Positions 1 through 7,744 of a stretch of 64,000 bases of DNA are shown piece after piece. A program made the translations under genes and the position numbers. The notes below the pieces were generated by a model that worked only from the letters and a program-made list of their open reading frames with translations, had not been told where the DNA came from and made no database searches. Numbering within the stretch: the first letter of the stretch is position 1; every line of letters begins with the position of its first letter. Where the stretch lies: NCBI RefSeq assembly GCF_009469595.2, contig NZ_SSXV01000001.1, positions 62,001 through 126,000 of the forward strand, in the 5' to 3' direction. This DNA comes from Thauera sp. 2A1. GTDB lineage: Bacteria; Pseudomonadota; Gammaproteobacteria; Burkholderiales; Rhodocyclaceae.

Positions 1-1
1 G

Positions 2-682
2 GCGCTGGCCCTGGGGGCGATGGCGGTCGTCGTATGGGTCGTACCCGATGCCCCGCCGGTGCCGCGTGCAAATGGCGGACGATTCGCCGACGTGCTGCGC
101 GACGGCCAGTTGATGCGCCTGAACCTCGGCGTGTTCGCCCTGCATCTGATCCAGACCAAGATGTGGGTCATGGTGCCGGCGGCGCTGGTGGCGGCGGGCG
201 GCCTGCCGGTGGCGGAGCACTGGAAGGTCTACCTGCCGGCGGTGCTGGTGTCCTTCGTCGTGATGGTGCCGGCGATCATCGTTGCCGAGCGCCGCAATCG
301 CATGAAGCAGGTGTTCGCAGGCGCGGTTGCGCTGCTCGCGCTGGTGCAGTTCGGCTTCTATCTGGCGGGGGACAGGCTGCTGCCGCTTGCCCTGCTGTTG
401 ACGCTCTTCTTCGTCGCCTTCAACGTGCTCGAAGCCACTCAGCCGTCGTGGATCTCGCGCATTGCGCCGCCTCACGCGAAAGGGACGGCGCTGGGTGTGT
501 ATAACACGCTGCAGTCCATCGGCCTGTTCCTCGGCGGCATGCTGGGTGGCTGGGTGGGGCAGCACTTCGGCCATGGCGCGGTGAACCTGTTGTGCGGCGC
601 ACTGGCATTGGTCTGGCTCGCCCTGGTGGCGGGAATGAAACCGCCGCCGGTGCGCAGCGCGCTGGCGCCTGCGGGCGGCTGA
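2..682 (+). CDS. MFS transporter, C-terminal part (5' end outside window)
   Basis: The reading frame is open from the first bases, so the gene begins upstream; about 226 residues are visible. They form repeated hydrophobic helices with short basic loops such as AERRNRMKQ, as in the second half of a 12-helix major facilitator transporter. The segment GTALGVYNTLQSIGLFLGG resembles a late helix of drug/sugar MFS permeases. It probably sits in the inner membrane and acts by proton-coupled transport; the substrate cannot be read. ssb follows 54 bp downstream. In many betaproteobacteria an MFS gene lies between uvrA and ssb, which fits, but uvrA is not in view. Confidence 0.85.
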   Translation, partial: ALALGAMAVVVWVVPDAPPVPRANGGRFADVLRDGQLMRLNLGVFALHLIQTKMWVMVPAALVAAGGLPVAEHWKVYLPAVLVSFVVMVPAIIVAERRNRMKQVFAGAVALLALVQFGFYLAGDRLLPLALLLTLFFVAFNVLEATQPSWISRIAPPHAKGTALGVYNTLQSIGLFLGGMLGGWVGQHFGHGAVNLLCGALALVWLALVAGMKPPPVRSALAPAGG

Positions 683-736
683 CGACAACGGCGGGCGCGC
701 TGCAGCGACCGCCTTCGCATTCAAAGGAGAACCTCG

Positions 737-1228
737 ATGGCATCGTTGAACAAAGTGATCCTGATCGGCAACCTCGGCAAGGATCCCGAAACGCGTTACG
801 CGCCCAGTGGCGACGCAATCTGCAACCTGACCCTGGCGACGACCGAGACGTGGAAGGACAAGACCACCGGCGAGCGTCGCGAGGCGACCGAGTGGCATCG
901 CGTGGTGTTCTTCGGCCGTGTCGCGGAAGTCGCCGCGCAGTACCTGCGCAAGGGCAGCCAGATCTATGTCGAGGGACGCCTGCAGACGCGCAAGTGGCAG
1001 GATCAGAACGGGCAGGACCGGTACACCACCGAGATCCGTGGTGACGAGATGAAGATGCTCGGCCGCCGTGAGGGCGCCGGTGAGGCGCCGATGCGCGGCG
1101 GCGATGCGGGTGGCTACGAATCGGCGCCGCCTTCGCGCACGCCTCCGGCGCCCGCCGCGCGCCCTCAGCCTGCGCAACAGCCGGCATCCAACGGGTTCGG
1201 CGACTTCGACGACGACATCCCCTTCTGA
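737..1228 (+). CDS. ssb: Single-stranded DNA-binding protein
   Basis: This 163-residue protein starts [18 protein letters not shown], the standard SSB opening. The OB-fold spans roughly residues 1-110 and includes [17 protein letters not shown] Gly/Pro/Ala/Gln-rich flexible linker follows, ending in the acidic tip DFDDDIPF that docks partner proteins such as RecO, PriA and exonuclease I. Length and layout match the usual homotetrameric replication SSB. The start is supported by an AAAGGAGA ribosome site just upstream. It protects single-stranded DNA in replication, recombination and repair. Confidence 0.98.
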   Translation: MASLNKVILIGNLGKDPETRYAPSGDAICNLTLATTETWKDKTTGERREATEWHRVVFFGRVAEVAAQYLRKGSQIYVEGRLQTRKWQDQNGQDRYTTEIRGDEMKMLGRREGAGEAPMRGGDAGGYESAPPSRTPPAPAARPQPAQQPASNGFGDFDDDIPF

Positions 1229-1376
1229 GCGTCACGCCATCCACTTTCCCATTACGGTCATCGTGGGAAGGTGGGCGCCCTTCACTCTGACCTTGGCGAC
1301 GACGCGGCCGGACCGGTTGCCGCCGGCACGGATGGGCGCGGTCGCGCGCGAATGATCGCAGTCGTGGCGGCAGGCG

Positions 1377-1778
1377 TCAGCGGTTCGGGCCGCCGGGCGC
1401 CATTCCGCCGCGTGGGCCCATGCCTCCTCCCAGGCCCATTCCACCACCGGGCCCCATTCCTCCGCCCGGCCCCATCCCTCCGCCCGGCCCCATTCCGCCA
1501 CCCCGTGCCGGAGGCTCCGCCGGCAGCGTGACGCCTTTTTCCCGGGCGCGTTCCACCATCTGCTCGTGGTGGCGTGCGCGTATCTGCTCGCGTTCCTCCA
1601 GCGTCTTGGCCGCCCGCATCTGGCTTCGATACTCGTTTCGCTCCTGCTGCGTCATGATCTGCGAGCCGTAGATCGGCGTCTGGTCGGTGACCGGCGGCAA
1701 CCCTCCGCCCGATTGTGCGAAGGCGCCGGCCGAAAGCGCGGCGGCGAGGCTGGCGATCAAAAGCATCCTGGGTTTCAT
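1377..1778 (-). CDS. Small exported protein with Gly-Met-Gly-Pro repeats, function unknown
   Basis: A 133-residue protein. Residues 1-21 look like a signal peptide ending in AFA-Q. A charged, probably helical segment (about 43-82, rich in E, R, Q) follows. The tail, about residues 93-130, is built of near-identical GGGMGP units. The middle segment resembles small periplasmic proteins with an EERxxIRxRHHEQM-like helix. No enzymatic motif is visible. It stands alone, facing ssb across about 150 bp. The repeat tail could be a flexible linker or a Met-rich metal-binding tail; neither is shown. No family is recognised with confidence. Confidence 0.7.
   Translation of the reverse strand: MKPRMLLIASLAAALSAGAFAQSGGGLPPVTDQTPIYGSQIMTQQERNEYRSQMRAAKTLEEREQIRARHHEQMVERAREKGVTLPAEPPARGGGMGPGGGMGPGGGMGPGGGMGLGGGMGPRGGMAPGGPNR
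1389..1502 (-). repeat. In-gene short tandem repeat encoding GGGMGP units
   Basis: On the plus strand this is a run of near-identical 18-base units of the type CCCATTCCDCCRCCGGGC, giving about six GGGMGP-like peptide repeats. Such units can expand or contract by replication slippage in whole codons without breaking the frame. Confidence 0.75.
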
Positions 1779-2141
1779 GATCTCGCTCCGGTTGTTCGTC
1801 TGTACGACGGTTCTTGGCTTCCGCCCGGATGATCGCTCTTCATGGTCTAACCGGTCGTCAGCCCTGTAGGCAGTCTAGGATCTGACGGTGCTGTGGTGTA
1901 TTTCAGAATGTAGCCGTTGCCCGCAAGGCCTTGATTCAGCGGCGGGCGGGCTACGACGAGCGCACCCCGGTGAGGCGCACTAGATCATTTTCCCTATTGC
2001 AGAACGAGGGTCTGGCTGGGATAAATGCGGCGTCCAGGAAAACGAGCATCGTTCCTTGATATATATCAAAATATATGGAAATGCTAAAATATGCGCTCCG
2101 TCACCGCGGCCAGTCGCGGGGCAACGAGCAGGAGAGAGACC
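1779..2141. other. Intergenic region upstream of the TsdA-like cytochrome
   Basis: This 363-base gap holds no convincing gene. Its left part is the upstream region of the small Gly-Met protein. Its right part (about 2030-2095) is strikingly AT-rich for this genome and carries the FNR/ANR-like palindrome listed separately and a TAAAAT hexamer at 2085-2090 that could serve as a -10 element. Confidence 0.6.
2056..2069 (+). promoter_or_regulatory. FNR/ANR/DNR-type operator (perfect palindrome)
   Basis: The bases read TTGATATATATCAA, a perfect match to the FNR-family consensus TTGAT-N4-ATCAA. Its centre lies about 79 bp before the ATG of the diheme cytochrome gene, and -10-like AT-rich hexamers lie about 23-30 bp further downstream, a geometry close to FNR-activated promoters. 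This predicts induction under low oxygen or by nitric oxide, depending on which CRP/FNR member recognises it. Confidence 0.8.
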
Positions 2142-3179
2142 ATGAAATACGCTGTATCCCCGCCTTTCATTGCCGCTGCCGTCGTGCTGGGATCGACCGC
2201 ACAGGCCCAGACCGCCTCCACCCCCGGGGTGTCTCCAGGCAGGATCAGCCTGCTCGATCGGCCGAGGCCGGCCCTGGAAAGCCTCCCCGACGACGACTAT
2301 GGTCGTCTGGTCCGGAGAGGCCACGAACTTGCCACGCGGACCTTTGCTCATGTCGGCCCCGAGGTGCAGGATCGCGCCAGGCGCTTCGCAGGCAATAACC
2401 TGGCCTGCACCTCATGCCACCAGGAAGATGCCACCAAGCCTTTCGCCATTCCCTGGGTCGGCGTCACGGCGACCTTTCCCCAATACCGTGCGCGCGAGGA
2501 CATGCTCAGTACGGTGGAAGAGCGGGTCAATGGTTGCATGGAACGAAGCATGAACGGAAAGTCGCTGCCGCTCGATTCGCCCGAGATGAAGGCCTTCACC
2601 ACCTACATCCACTTCCTGTCGCGGGGCGTTCCGGTAGGAGCGGAAATCGATGGCGCCGCGACGAAATCGATCAAGATCCCGAACCGGCGGGTGGATCTGG
2701 CGGCCGGCGAGGCCGTTTTCAGGGCGAATTGCCAAGTCTGCCATGGAGAAAATGGCGAAGGCCGCCGAGTCGGCGTGGCGGGTGACGCCCAGGGCTACCT
2801 CTTTCCCCCCCTCTGGGGCGACGACTCATTCAACAACGGCGCGGGCATGAACCGCATCCTGACCGCTGCACGTTTCATCAAGTACAACATGCCCCAGGGC
2901 GTCAATCACACGAACCCCATTCTTACGGACGACGAGGCGTTCGATGTGGCCGGTTATGTGCTGTCCCACCCCAGGCCGGTGAAGGCGAACCTCGAGAAGG
3001 ATTTCCCTGCACGGTGGAACAAGCCGATCGACGCGGCCTTCCCTCCGTATGTCGACGGGGCGTCGGCCGACCAGCACAGATTCGGTCCTTTCCCGCCACT
3101 CGCCGACAAGGCGCGCGAGATGGCGGCGAAGCGTGCCGAAGCTCTCGAGCAGAAGCGGGAGCCGTCTCCCGCGAGGTAA
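2142..3179 (+). CDS. tsdA: Diheme cytochrome c, thiosulfate dehydrogenase TsdA family
   Basis: This 345-residue exported protein has a signal peptide ending near AQAQ and two heme-c sites, CTSCH (about residue 89) and CQVCH (about 197). Between them is VNGCMERSMNGK. In TsdA the cysteine of this motif (here about C132) is the unusual axial ligand of the active-site heme. After heme 2 there is FIKYNMPQG, whose Met/Lys could ligate heme 2. TsdA oxidises thiosulfate to tetrathionate, or the reverse, in the periplasm. The ATG at 2142 follows AGGAGAGAG; an earlier in-frame ATG at 2091 lies in the promoter region and would spoil the signal peptide. The FNR-like box upstream suggests anaerobic control. 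Direction of catalysis is not predictable. Confidence 0.85.
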   Translation: MKYAVSPPFIAAAVVLGSTAQAQTASTPGVSPGRISLLDRPRPALESLPDDDYGRLVRRGHELATRTFAHVGPEVQDRARRFAGNNLACTSCHQEDATKPFAIPWVGVTATFPQYRAREDMLSTVEERVNGCMERSMNGKSLPLDSPEMKAFTTYIHFLSRGVPVGAEIDGAATKSIKIPNRRVDLAAGEAVFRANCQVCHGENGEGRRVGVAGDAQGYLFPPLWGDDSFNNGAGMNRILTAARFIKYNMPQGVNHTNPILTDDEAFDVAGYVLSHPRPVKANLEKDFPARWNKPIDAAFPPYVDGASADQHRFGPFPPLADKAREMAAKRAEALEQKREPSPAR

Positions 3180-3246
3180 GGAGCCTGCCGGCATCACCGG
3201 ACAGACGGGCTGTGGCAGCGCTGCGGCAGCCTGTCGCGTCGTTTGG

Positions 3247-3267
3247 CAAGAACAGGGGAGGTTCTTG
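3247..3267. other. Hairpin downstream of the cytochrome gene
   Basis: CAAGAAC (3247-3253) and GTTCTTG (3261-3267) form a perfect 7-bp stem around a 7-base loop, 67 bp after the tsdA stop. There is no T-run, so it is not a canonical intrinsic terminator; it could be an mRNA 3' stabiliser or an operator for the next gene. Confidence 0.35.
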
Positions 3268-3375
3268 GGGACGTGATCAAATCACTCGAACAGGCGGTCG
3301 GCCGGGAGTAGGCTCGACCGCAAAGTTATAATGGCGGAAAAGCAGGCAGAAGAAGCACAACGACGGGAGTTAGCC

Positions 3376-4347
3376 GTGCAGAATCTCATTGCCCATCCGC
3401 AGGGCATCTATGCGCTCGACTCGGGCTATGGCAGGCCGATGCTGGCCGCAATTCACATCATCGTGCACAAGGGGCATGCGGCCGTTGTCGATACCGGCAG
3501 TAACGCCTCGGTGCCGCGGGTGCTGTCGGCGCTGGCGCATCTGGGCATCGTCCCGGAGGCGGTCGACTGGGTCCTGCTAACGCACATTCACCTGGACCAT
3601 GCGGGTGCGGCTGGCAGCCTCATGTGTGCCCTGCCCAACGCGCGACTGGTGGTGCATCAGCGCGGTGCCCGGCACATGGCGGACCCGGCGCGTTTGTGGG
3701 AGGGTACCGCGGCAGTATACGGCGCGGAGAAGGCCTTCGAACTCTACGGCCGGCTGGTTCCGGTCGAGGCGTCGCGTATCGTCGCGGCGACCGACGGGCT
3801 GGAGATCGATCTCGCCGGTCGCCGCCTGCGCATGCTCGACACGCCGGGCCACGCCCGCCACCACATCTGCATCTGGGACGAGACCTCGCGCTCCTTCTTC
3901 ACCGGGGATACCTTCGGGCTTTCATACCGCGAGTTCGATGTCGATGGGCGCGCCTTCATCATGCCCACCACGACGCCCACCCAGTTCGATCCCGCGGCGA
4001 TGCACGCCTCGATCGACCGCATGCTGTCGTTCGAGCCGCGCTCGATGTACCTCACTCACTTCAGCCGCGTCACCGAGGTCGAGCGCCTTGCCGGCGACCT
4101 GCACCGCCTGATCGACACCATGGTCGCGGTCGCCAAGGCGGCCCGCGGTGACGGCGTGGCACGCCATGTCGAGATCCTGGCCGGGCTGGAGCAGATCGTG
4201 CGCGAGGAGACCGCGCGCCAGAGCTGGGCTTTGTCCGAGGACGACGCGCTGGAACTGCTGCGCGTGGATCTCGAGCTCAACGCCCAGGGGCTGGGCGAGT
4301 GGCTCGACGCGCAGCGCGAACGCGCGGGCGGGCTCGTCAGCGCGTAG
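3376..4347 (+). CDS. MBL-fold metallo-hydrolase
   Basis: About 323 residues of the metallo-beta-lactamase superfamily. The metal-binding motif HIHLDHAG gives the HxHxDH signature, followed by further ligand candidates in DTPGHARHH, FFTGDTFG and YLTHFSR. Superfamily members are mostly hydrolases; the substrate cannot be inferred. The GTG at 3376 is chosen because CGGGAG lies 6-7 bases upstream. A possible ATG at 3331 overlaps a TATAAT hexamer, has no ribosome site and adds a hydrophilic stretch atypical for the family. The gene converges on the Sel1-repeat gene with an 11-bp overlap of the two ends. Confidence 0.85.
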   Translation: MQNLIAHPQGIYALDSGYGRPMLAAIHIIVHKGHAAVVDTGSNASVPRVLSALAHLGIVPEAVDWVLLTHIHLDHAGAAGSLMCALPNARLVVHQRGARHMADPARLWEGTAAVYGAEKAFELYGRLVPVEASRIVAATDGLEIDLAGRRLRMLDTPGHARHHICIWDETSRSFFTGDTFGLSYREFDVDGRAFIMPTTTPTQFDPAAMHASIDRMLSFEPRSMYLTHFSRVTEVERLAGDLHRLIDTMVAVAKAARGDGVARHVEILAGLEQIVREETARQSWALSEDDALELLRVDLELNAQGLGEWLDAQRERAGGLVSA

Positions 4348-5140
4348 GCGGGAGCGCCGGCGCAGCAGGCATGGCGGCGGGCTCCGCCGCCGCAGGGGCG
4401 CTCTCGCCGGGCGCGTCGGCGGCGGCGCCCTGCGCGGCCAGGCGTGCCGCCGCGACAGGGTCGCCCTGGCGTGCGGCTGCGCGATACCAGTGGGCCGCCA
4501 GCCGCGCGTCCCGCGGCAGGCCGTATCCCTTGTCATACATGTCCGCCACCAGGAACTGGGCGCCGGGCTCGCCGGCGCGCGCTGCCGCCAGGTACCACCG
4601 TGCCGCCTTCTGGTAGTCGGGCGCAGCGACCGACGTGCCGACGTAATACATGGTTGCCAGCGCGATCTGAGCTTCCACGTGGCCCTGATCGGCTGCCCGT
4701 CGATACCACTCCTCGGCTGTGGTGAGGGACCGCGGTACGCCGTCGCCATGGTCGTATAGCTGGGCGAGGACGTACTGCGCCTGTGGCAGGCCGGCGCCCG
4801 CCGCCCGCCGCAGCCAGCCCCAGGCGGCGTCATGGCCGGCATCCTGCGCCTGAGCTTCGCCGCGATACAGCATCATCGCGTAATTGAACTGGGCGAGCCG
4901 GTTGCCGGCGCGGGCTGCGCGCTCGAACAGCGCACCTGCCTCTGCCATGCGACCGTCCTCGTAGGCGACGACGCCGGCCTGCGCGACATCGCCCGCTGGT
5001 GGCGTCGCGTGGGCGAACGCAGGCAGGGCCAGCAGCGTCGCACAGGCGGTGGCGACGCACCTGCGGCGCATCGTCGCGACGAGGCCGTCGGGCCGGCGGC
5101 GCAGGAGGGATCTTGTGGCAGCACTCGCGTTCGTCGTCAT
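4337..5140 (-). CDS. Exported Sel1-like repeat (TPR) protein
   Basis: A 267-residue protein with a basic N-terminus and hydrophobic segment ending ALPAFAHA, a probable signal peptide. Several Sel1-type repeats of about 36 residues follow, marked by AQYVLAQLYDHGDG, AQIALATMYYVGT, AQFLVADMYDKGYG and A-x-x-WYRRAA/WYRAAA. The tail is Ala/Pro-rich. Sel1 repeats are helical protein-interaction scaffolds, often periplasmic or envelope-associated; partners are unknown. The start at 5140 (MTTNASAA) is uncertain. MRRRCVATACATLLAL at 5071 gives a tidier signal peptide and is a good alternative. The gene is divergent from tcdA. Confidence 0.8.
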   Translation of the reverse strand: MTTNASAATRSLLRRRPDGLVATMRRRCVATACATLLALPAFAHATPPAGDVAQAGVVAYEDGRMAEAGALFERAARAGNRLAQFNYAMMLYRGEAQAQDAGHDAAWGWLRRAAGAGLPQAQYVLAQLYDHGDGVPRSLTTAEEWYRRAADQGHVEAQIALATMYYVGTSVAAPDYQKAARWYLAAARAGEPGAQFLVADMYDKGYGLPRDARLAAHWYRAAARQGDPVAAARLAAQGAAADAPGESAPAAAEPAAMPAAPALPPTR

Positions 5141-5310
5141 GATGGGTTTAGGTTGGGGCGTGAGCGCGGCAGGCGCGGCGGTTGCGGGTTGGAGCGCGCC
5201 GGCCGGCGCGAGTTCATCCCGGAGCGGCCTGCTGCGGTAACATGCGCCGAACATGACTGGCGGGCGCCGACGCCACGCCGGCGCCCACGATGCGCAGGAC
5301 ACGACTCGCG

Positions 5311-6195
5311 ATGACCACGCCGAACCACGTCGCCTCCTTTGCCAGCGGCCCTGATCCGCTGGCCGATGCCGCCACCGACCCCGAGCGCCGTTTTGGCGGC
5401 CTCGACCGGCTGTACGGCGCGGGTGCCGTGCACACGCTTGCCGGCGCGCGTGCCTGTGTGGTCGGCATCGGCGGCGTCGGCTCCTGGGTAGCGGAAGCCC
5501 TGGTGCGCAGTGGCGTCGGCCGCATCGCGCTGATCGATCTCGATCATGTCGCCGAATCCAACATCAACCGCCAGGTGCAGGCGCTCGACAGCACCCTGGG
5601 ACAGGCCAAGGTGCTGGCGATGGCGGCGCGCATGCGGGACATCAATCCGGCCTGCCGCATCGACACGGTCGACGATTTCCTCACGCCCGAGAACGCCGCC
5701 GCATTGCTCGAGGGCTTCGATGTGGTCGTCGATGCCATCGACAATGTGCGCGCCAAGGTGGCGATTGCCATGGTGTGCCGTGATCGACGCCTTCCCCTGG
5801 TGATGGCGGGCGGCGCCGGCGGCAAGCTCGACCCGGGCCGCATCCGGGTCGATGACCTTGCGCGCACCGAGCAGGATCCGCTGCTGGCGAAGGTGCGCGC
5901 CCGGCTACGCAAGGAACATGGCTTTACCCGTGATCCGAAGCGCAAGTTCGGCATCGAGGCGGTCTATTCGACCGAACCGCTGCGCTACCCGGCGCCCGCA
6001 GCCTGCGACGTGGGCGAGGCGCCGCAGACCGCTGTCGCGTCGCGCGGGCCGCAGGGCCTGGCCTGCGCAGGCTACGGTTCCAGCGTGGCGGTGACGGCCA
6101 GCGTGGGGCTCTTCGCCGCGGCGAGGGCGATCGAACAATTGCTGCGCGCATTGCGCAGCGTGAATCCAGGAGGTGCGGGGTGGGTGAGGAAATGA
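5311..6195 (+). CDS. tcdA: tRNA threonylcarbamoyladenosine dehydratase (ThiF/E1-like)
   Basis: A 294-residue ThiF/MoeB-type ATP-binding protein. It carries the GIGGVGSWVAEALVRSGVG nucleotide loop, the DLDHVAESNINRQ segment and VVDAIDNVRAK, all characteristic of TcdA (CsdL). The enzyme uses ATP to cyclise t6A37 in tRNA to ct6A, improving decoding of ANN codons. An upstream in-frame ATG at 5290 is possible; MTTPNHV at 5311 fits the family better. The 3' end overlaps the start of the chelatase gene by 16 bp, so the two are probably co-translated. Confidence 0.93.
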   Translation: MTTPNHVASFASGPDPLADAATDPERRFGGLDRLYGAGAVHTLAGARACVVGIGGVGSWVAEALVRSGVGRIALIDLDHVAESNINRQVQALDSTLGQAKVLAMAARMRDINPACRIDTVDDFLTPENAAALLEGFDVVVDAIDNVRAKVAIAMVCRDRRLPLVMAGGAGGKLDPGRIRVDDLARTEQDPLLAKVRARLRKEHGFTRDPKRKFGIEAVYSTEPLRYPAPAACDVGEAPQTAVASRGPQGLACAGYGSSVAVTASVGLFAAARAIEQLLRALRSVNPGGAGWVRK

Positions 6196-6578
6196 CGAGC
6201 GCAGGATCGGCCGTGGTGTTGTTCGGACATGGTGCCCGGGATCCCGAGTGGGCGCGGCCGATGGAGCGTATTCGTGCGGCGCTGGAGCAGCAGGGCGTGC
6301 GGGTGGAGCTCGCCTTTCTCGAGTTCATGACGCCGCCGCTGGCCGATGCGATCGGCCGGCTCGTCGCCGGCGGCGCCGATCGCATCGCAGTGGTGCCGGT
6401 CTTTCTGGCGCAGGGCGGGCACCTGAAGCGGGATCTGCCACTGCTGGTCGAGGAGGCGCGCGGCGCGCATCCTGGCTGTGCCATCACGCTCGCGCGCGCG
6501 GCCGGCGAAGCCGATGGTGTGGTCAGCGCCATGGCGGATTACGCGCGGCATTGCGTGCAGGAGATGCGAGCCGGCTGA
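6180..6578 (+). CDS. cbiX: CbiX/sirohydrochlorin chelatase family protein
   Basis: This 132-residue protein opens near VVLFGHGARDPEW and contains VVPVFLAQGGHLKRDLP. The two conserved histidines are those of class II chelatases (CbiX small type, SirB), which insert Co2+ or Fe2+/Ni2+ into sirohydrochlorin-type tetrapyrroles. A single domain of this size implies a homodimer like archaeal CbiXS. The GTG at 6180 is preceded by AGGAGG at ideal spacing; an internal ATG at 6192 is an alternative. It overlaps tcdA by 16 bp. The metal cannot be deduced. Confidence 0.82.
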   Translation: MGEEMTSAGSAVVLFGHGARDPEWARPMERIRAALEQQGVRVELAFLEFMTPPLADAIGRLVAGGADRIAVVPVFLAQGGHLKRDLPLLVEEARGAHPGCAITLARAAGEADGVVSAMADYARHCVQEMRAG

Positions 6579-6626
6579 GTTCGATCGCCGGGCGACGCGC
6601 TGCTGTGCAGGGCCGGGAGCATGGCG

Positions 6627-6661
6627 TTGACGTCGTTGTTTATAAGAATATACTTATAAAC
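6627..6661 (+). promoter_or_regulatory. Sigma-70 promoter with embedded palindromic operator for the RND operon
   Basis: TTGACG (6627-6632), a 16-bp spacer and TATACT (6649-6654) make a near-consensus promoter. The -10 box lies inside a perfect inverted repeat, GTTTATAAG (6638-6646) and CTTATAAAC (6653-6661) around AATATA. The repeat ends one base before the ATG at 6662. A repressor bound here would cover the -10 and the transcription start. The geometry resembles ArsR- or TetR-type operators. Transcription would start at or next to the ATG, and no Shine-Dalgarno sequence is seen, so the mRNA may be leaderless. Confidence 0.7.
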
Positions 6662-7729
6662 ATGAAAAACCTCATCATTCCCCTTTCTGTGGCTGCGCTG
6701 CTTGCTGCAGTAGCAACCGTCGGCCGGGCCGAAGTGCCTGTCGTCCGGATCGAGGTGCAGGCGGTGATGCGTACGCAGCCTGCCGAGGCCACGATCGAGG
6801 CGGTGAGGCAATCGGTGCTCGCAGCCCAGGTGCCTGGCCGCGTCGTCGAGCTTGCCGTCGACGCAGGCGACGCCGTGCGCAAGGGCCAGGTGCTGATGCG
6901 CATCGACGCCGCGGAAGCGGCGGCGGCGGTCGCGGGCGCCGACGCCGGCGTGGCGCGTGCCGAGGCCGATCTCATCAATGCGCGCGCCGAATACGAGCGC
7001 GCGCGCAGCCTGGTCGAGCGCAAGTTCATCAGCCAGTCTGGGCTCGATCAGGCGCGTACCCGCTACCAGGCGGCGGAGGCGCAGGTACGCGCGGCACGCG
7101 CCAGCCGCGGCCAGGCCGCGACGGTGCAGGGCTATACCGCCATCGTGTCGCCGCTGGACGGCCTCGTTGCGGCGCGGCACATCGAGCGGGGCGAGATGGC
7201 CCAGCCCGGGCGCATGCTGCTCACCGTGTATGACCCGACGGCGATGCGCGCGCTGGTTGATCTGGCAGAGCAGCGGATTGCCGAACTCGGCGGCGCGGCA
7301 GCCTTGCGCGCGCGCGTGGAACTGCCCGACAGCGGGCGTTCCTTCGATGCGGCAGGGGTGACGGTATTGCCGGCGGCCGACCAACGCACGCACACGGTGC
7401 GGGTGCGCGTCGACCTGCCTGCGGGCACGCGAGGCGTATTGCCGGGCAGCTTTGCCCGCGTCCAGTTCTACTCGGCAGACCAGGCGACCCGGGTGCAGCC
7501 CGTCATGGTGCCGGCGACGGCGGTGCTGCGGCGTGGAGAACTGACCGCGATGTATGTCGCCGATGGCAAGGGCGGGTTTGCGCTGCGCCAGGTCCGCATC
7601 GGCCAGCCGGTCGGGCCGCAAGGCGAAGTCGAGGTGCTCGCCGGGCTCGCCGGAGGCGAAACCGTGGCGCTCGATCCGGTGCAGGCGGGCGTCGCCGCAC
7701 AGGCGGCCAAGTCCGCCACTGCGCGCTGA
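6662..7729 (+). CDS. RND efflux periplasmic adaptor (membrane fusion protein)
   Basis: A 355-residue HlyD/AcrA-type adaptor. A signal peptide (about 1-23) is followed by a lipoyl-like half (QVPGRVVELAVDAGDAVRKGQ), an alpha-hairpin with long Ala/Arg/Glu-rich helices, the second lipoyl half (YTAIVSPLDGLVAARHIERGE), then beta-barrel and membrane-proximal domains. It bridges the inner-membrane pump to an outer-membrane channel. No lipobox cysteine is visible. The gene begins right at the palindromic promoter. The pump gene follows after 15 bp; no outer-membrane factor gene is adjacent. Confidence 0.92.
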   Translation: MKNLIIPLSVAALLAAVATVGRAEVPVVRIEVQAVMRTQPAEATIEAVRQSVLAAQVPGRVVELAVDAGDAVRKGQVLMRIDAAEAAAAVAGADAGVARAEADLINARAEYERARSLVERKFISQSGLDQARTRYQAAEAQVRAARASRGQAATVQGYTAIVSPLDGLVAARHIERGEMAQPGRMLLTVYDPTAMRALVDLAEQRIAELGGAAALRARVELPDSGRSFDAAGVTVLPAADQRTHTVRVRVDLPAGTRGVLPGSFARVQFYSADQATRVQPVMVPATAVLRRGELTAMYVADGKGGFALRQVRIGQPVGPQGEVEVLAGLAGGETVALDPVQAGVAAQAAKSATAR

Positions 7730-7744
7730 GCACGGAGCCCGACG

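Noticed and set aside
2070..2141. Start of the TsdA-like protein at the ATG at 2091
   Set aside because: It would add 17 hydrophilic residues before the signal peptide and lies within the promoter; AGGAGAGAG clearly marks 2142.
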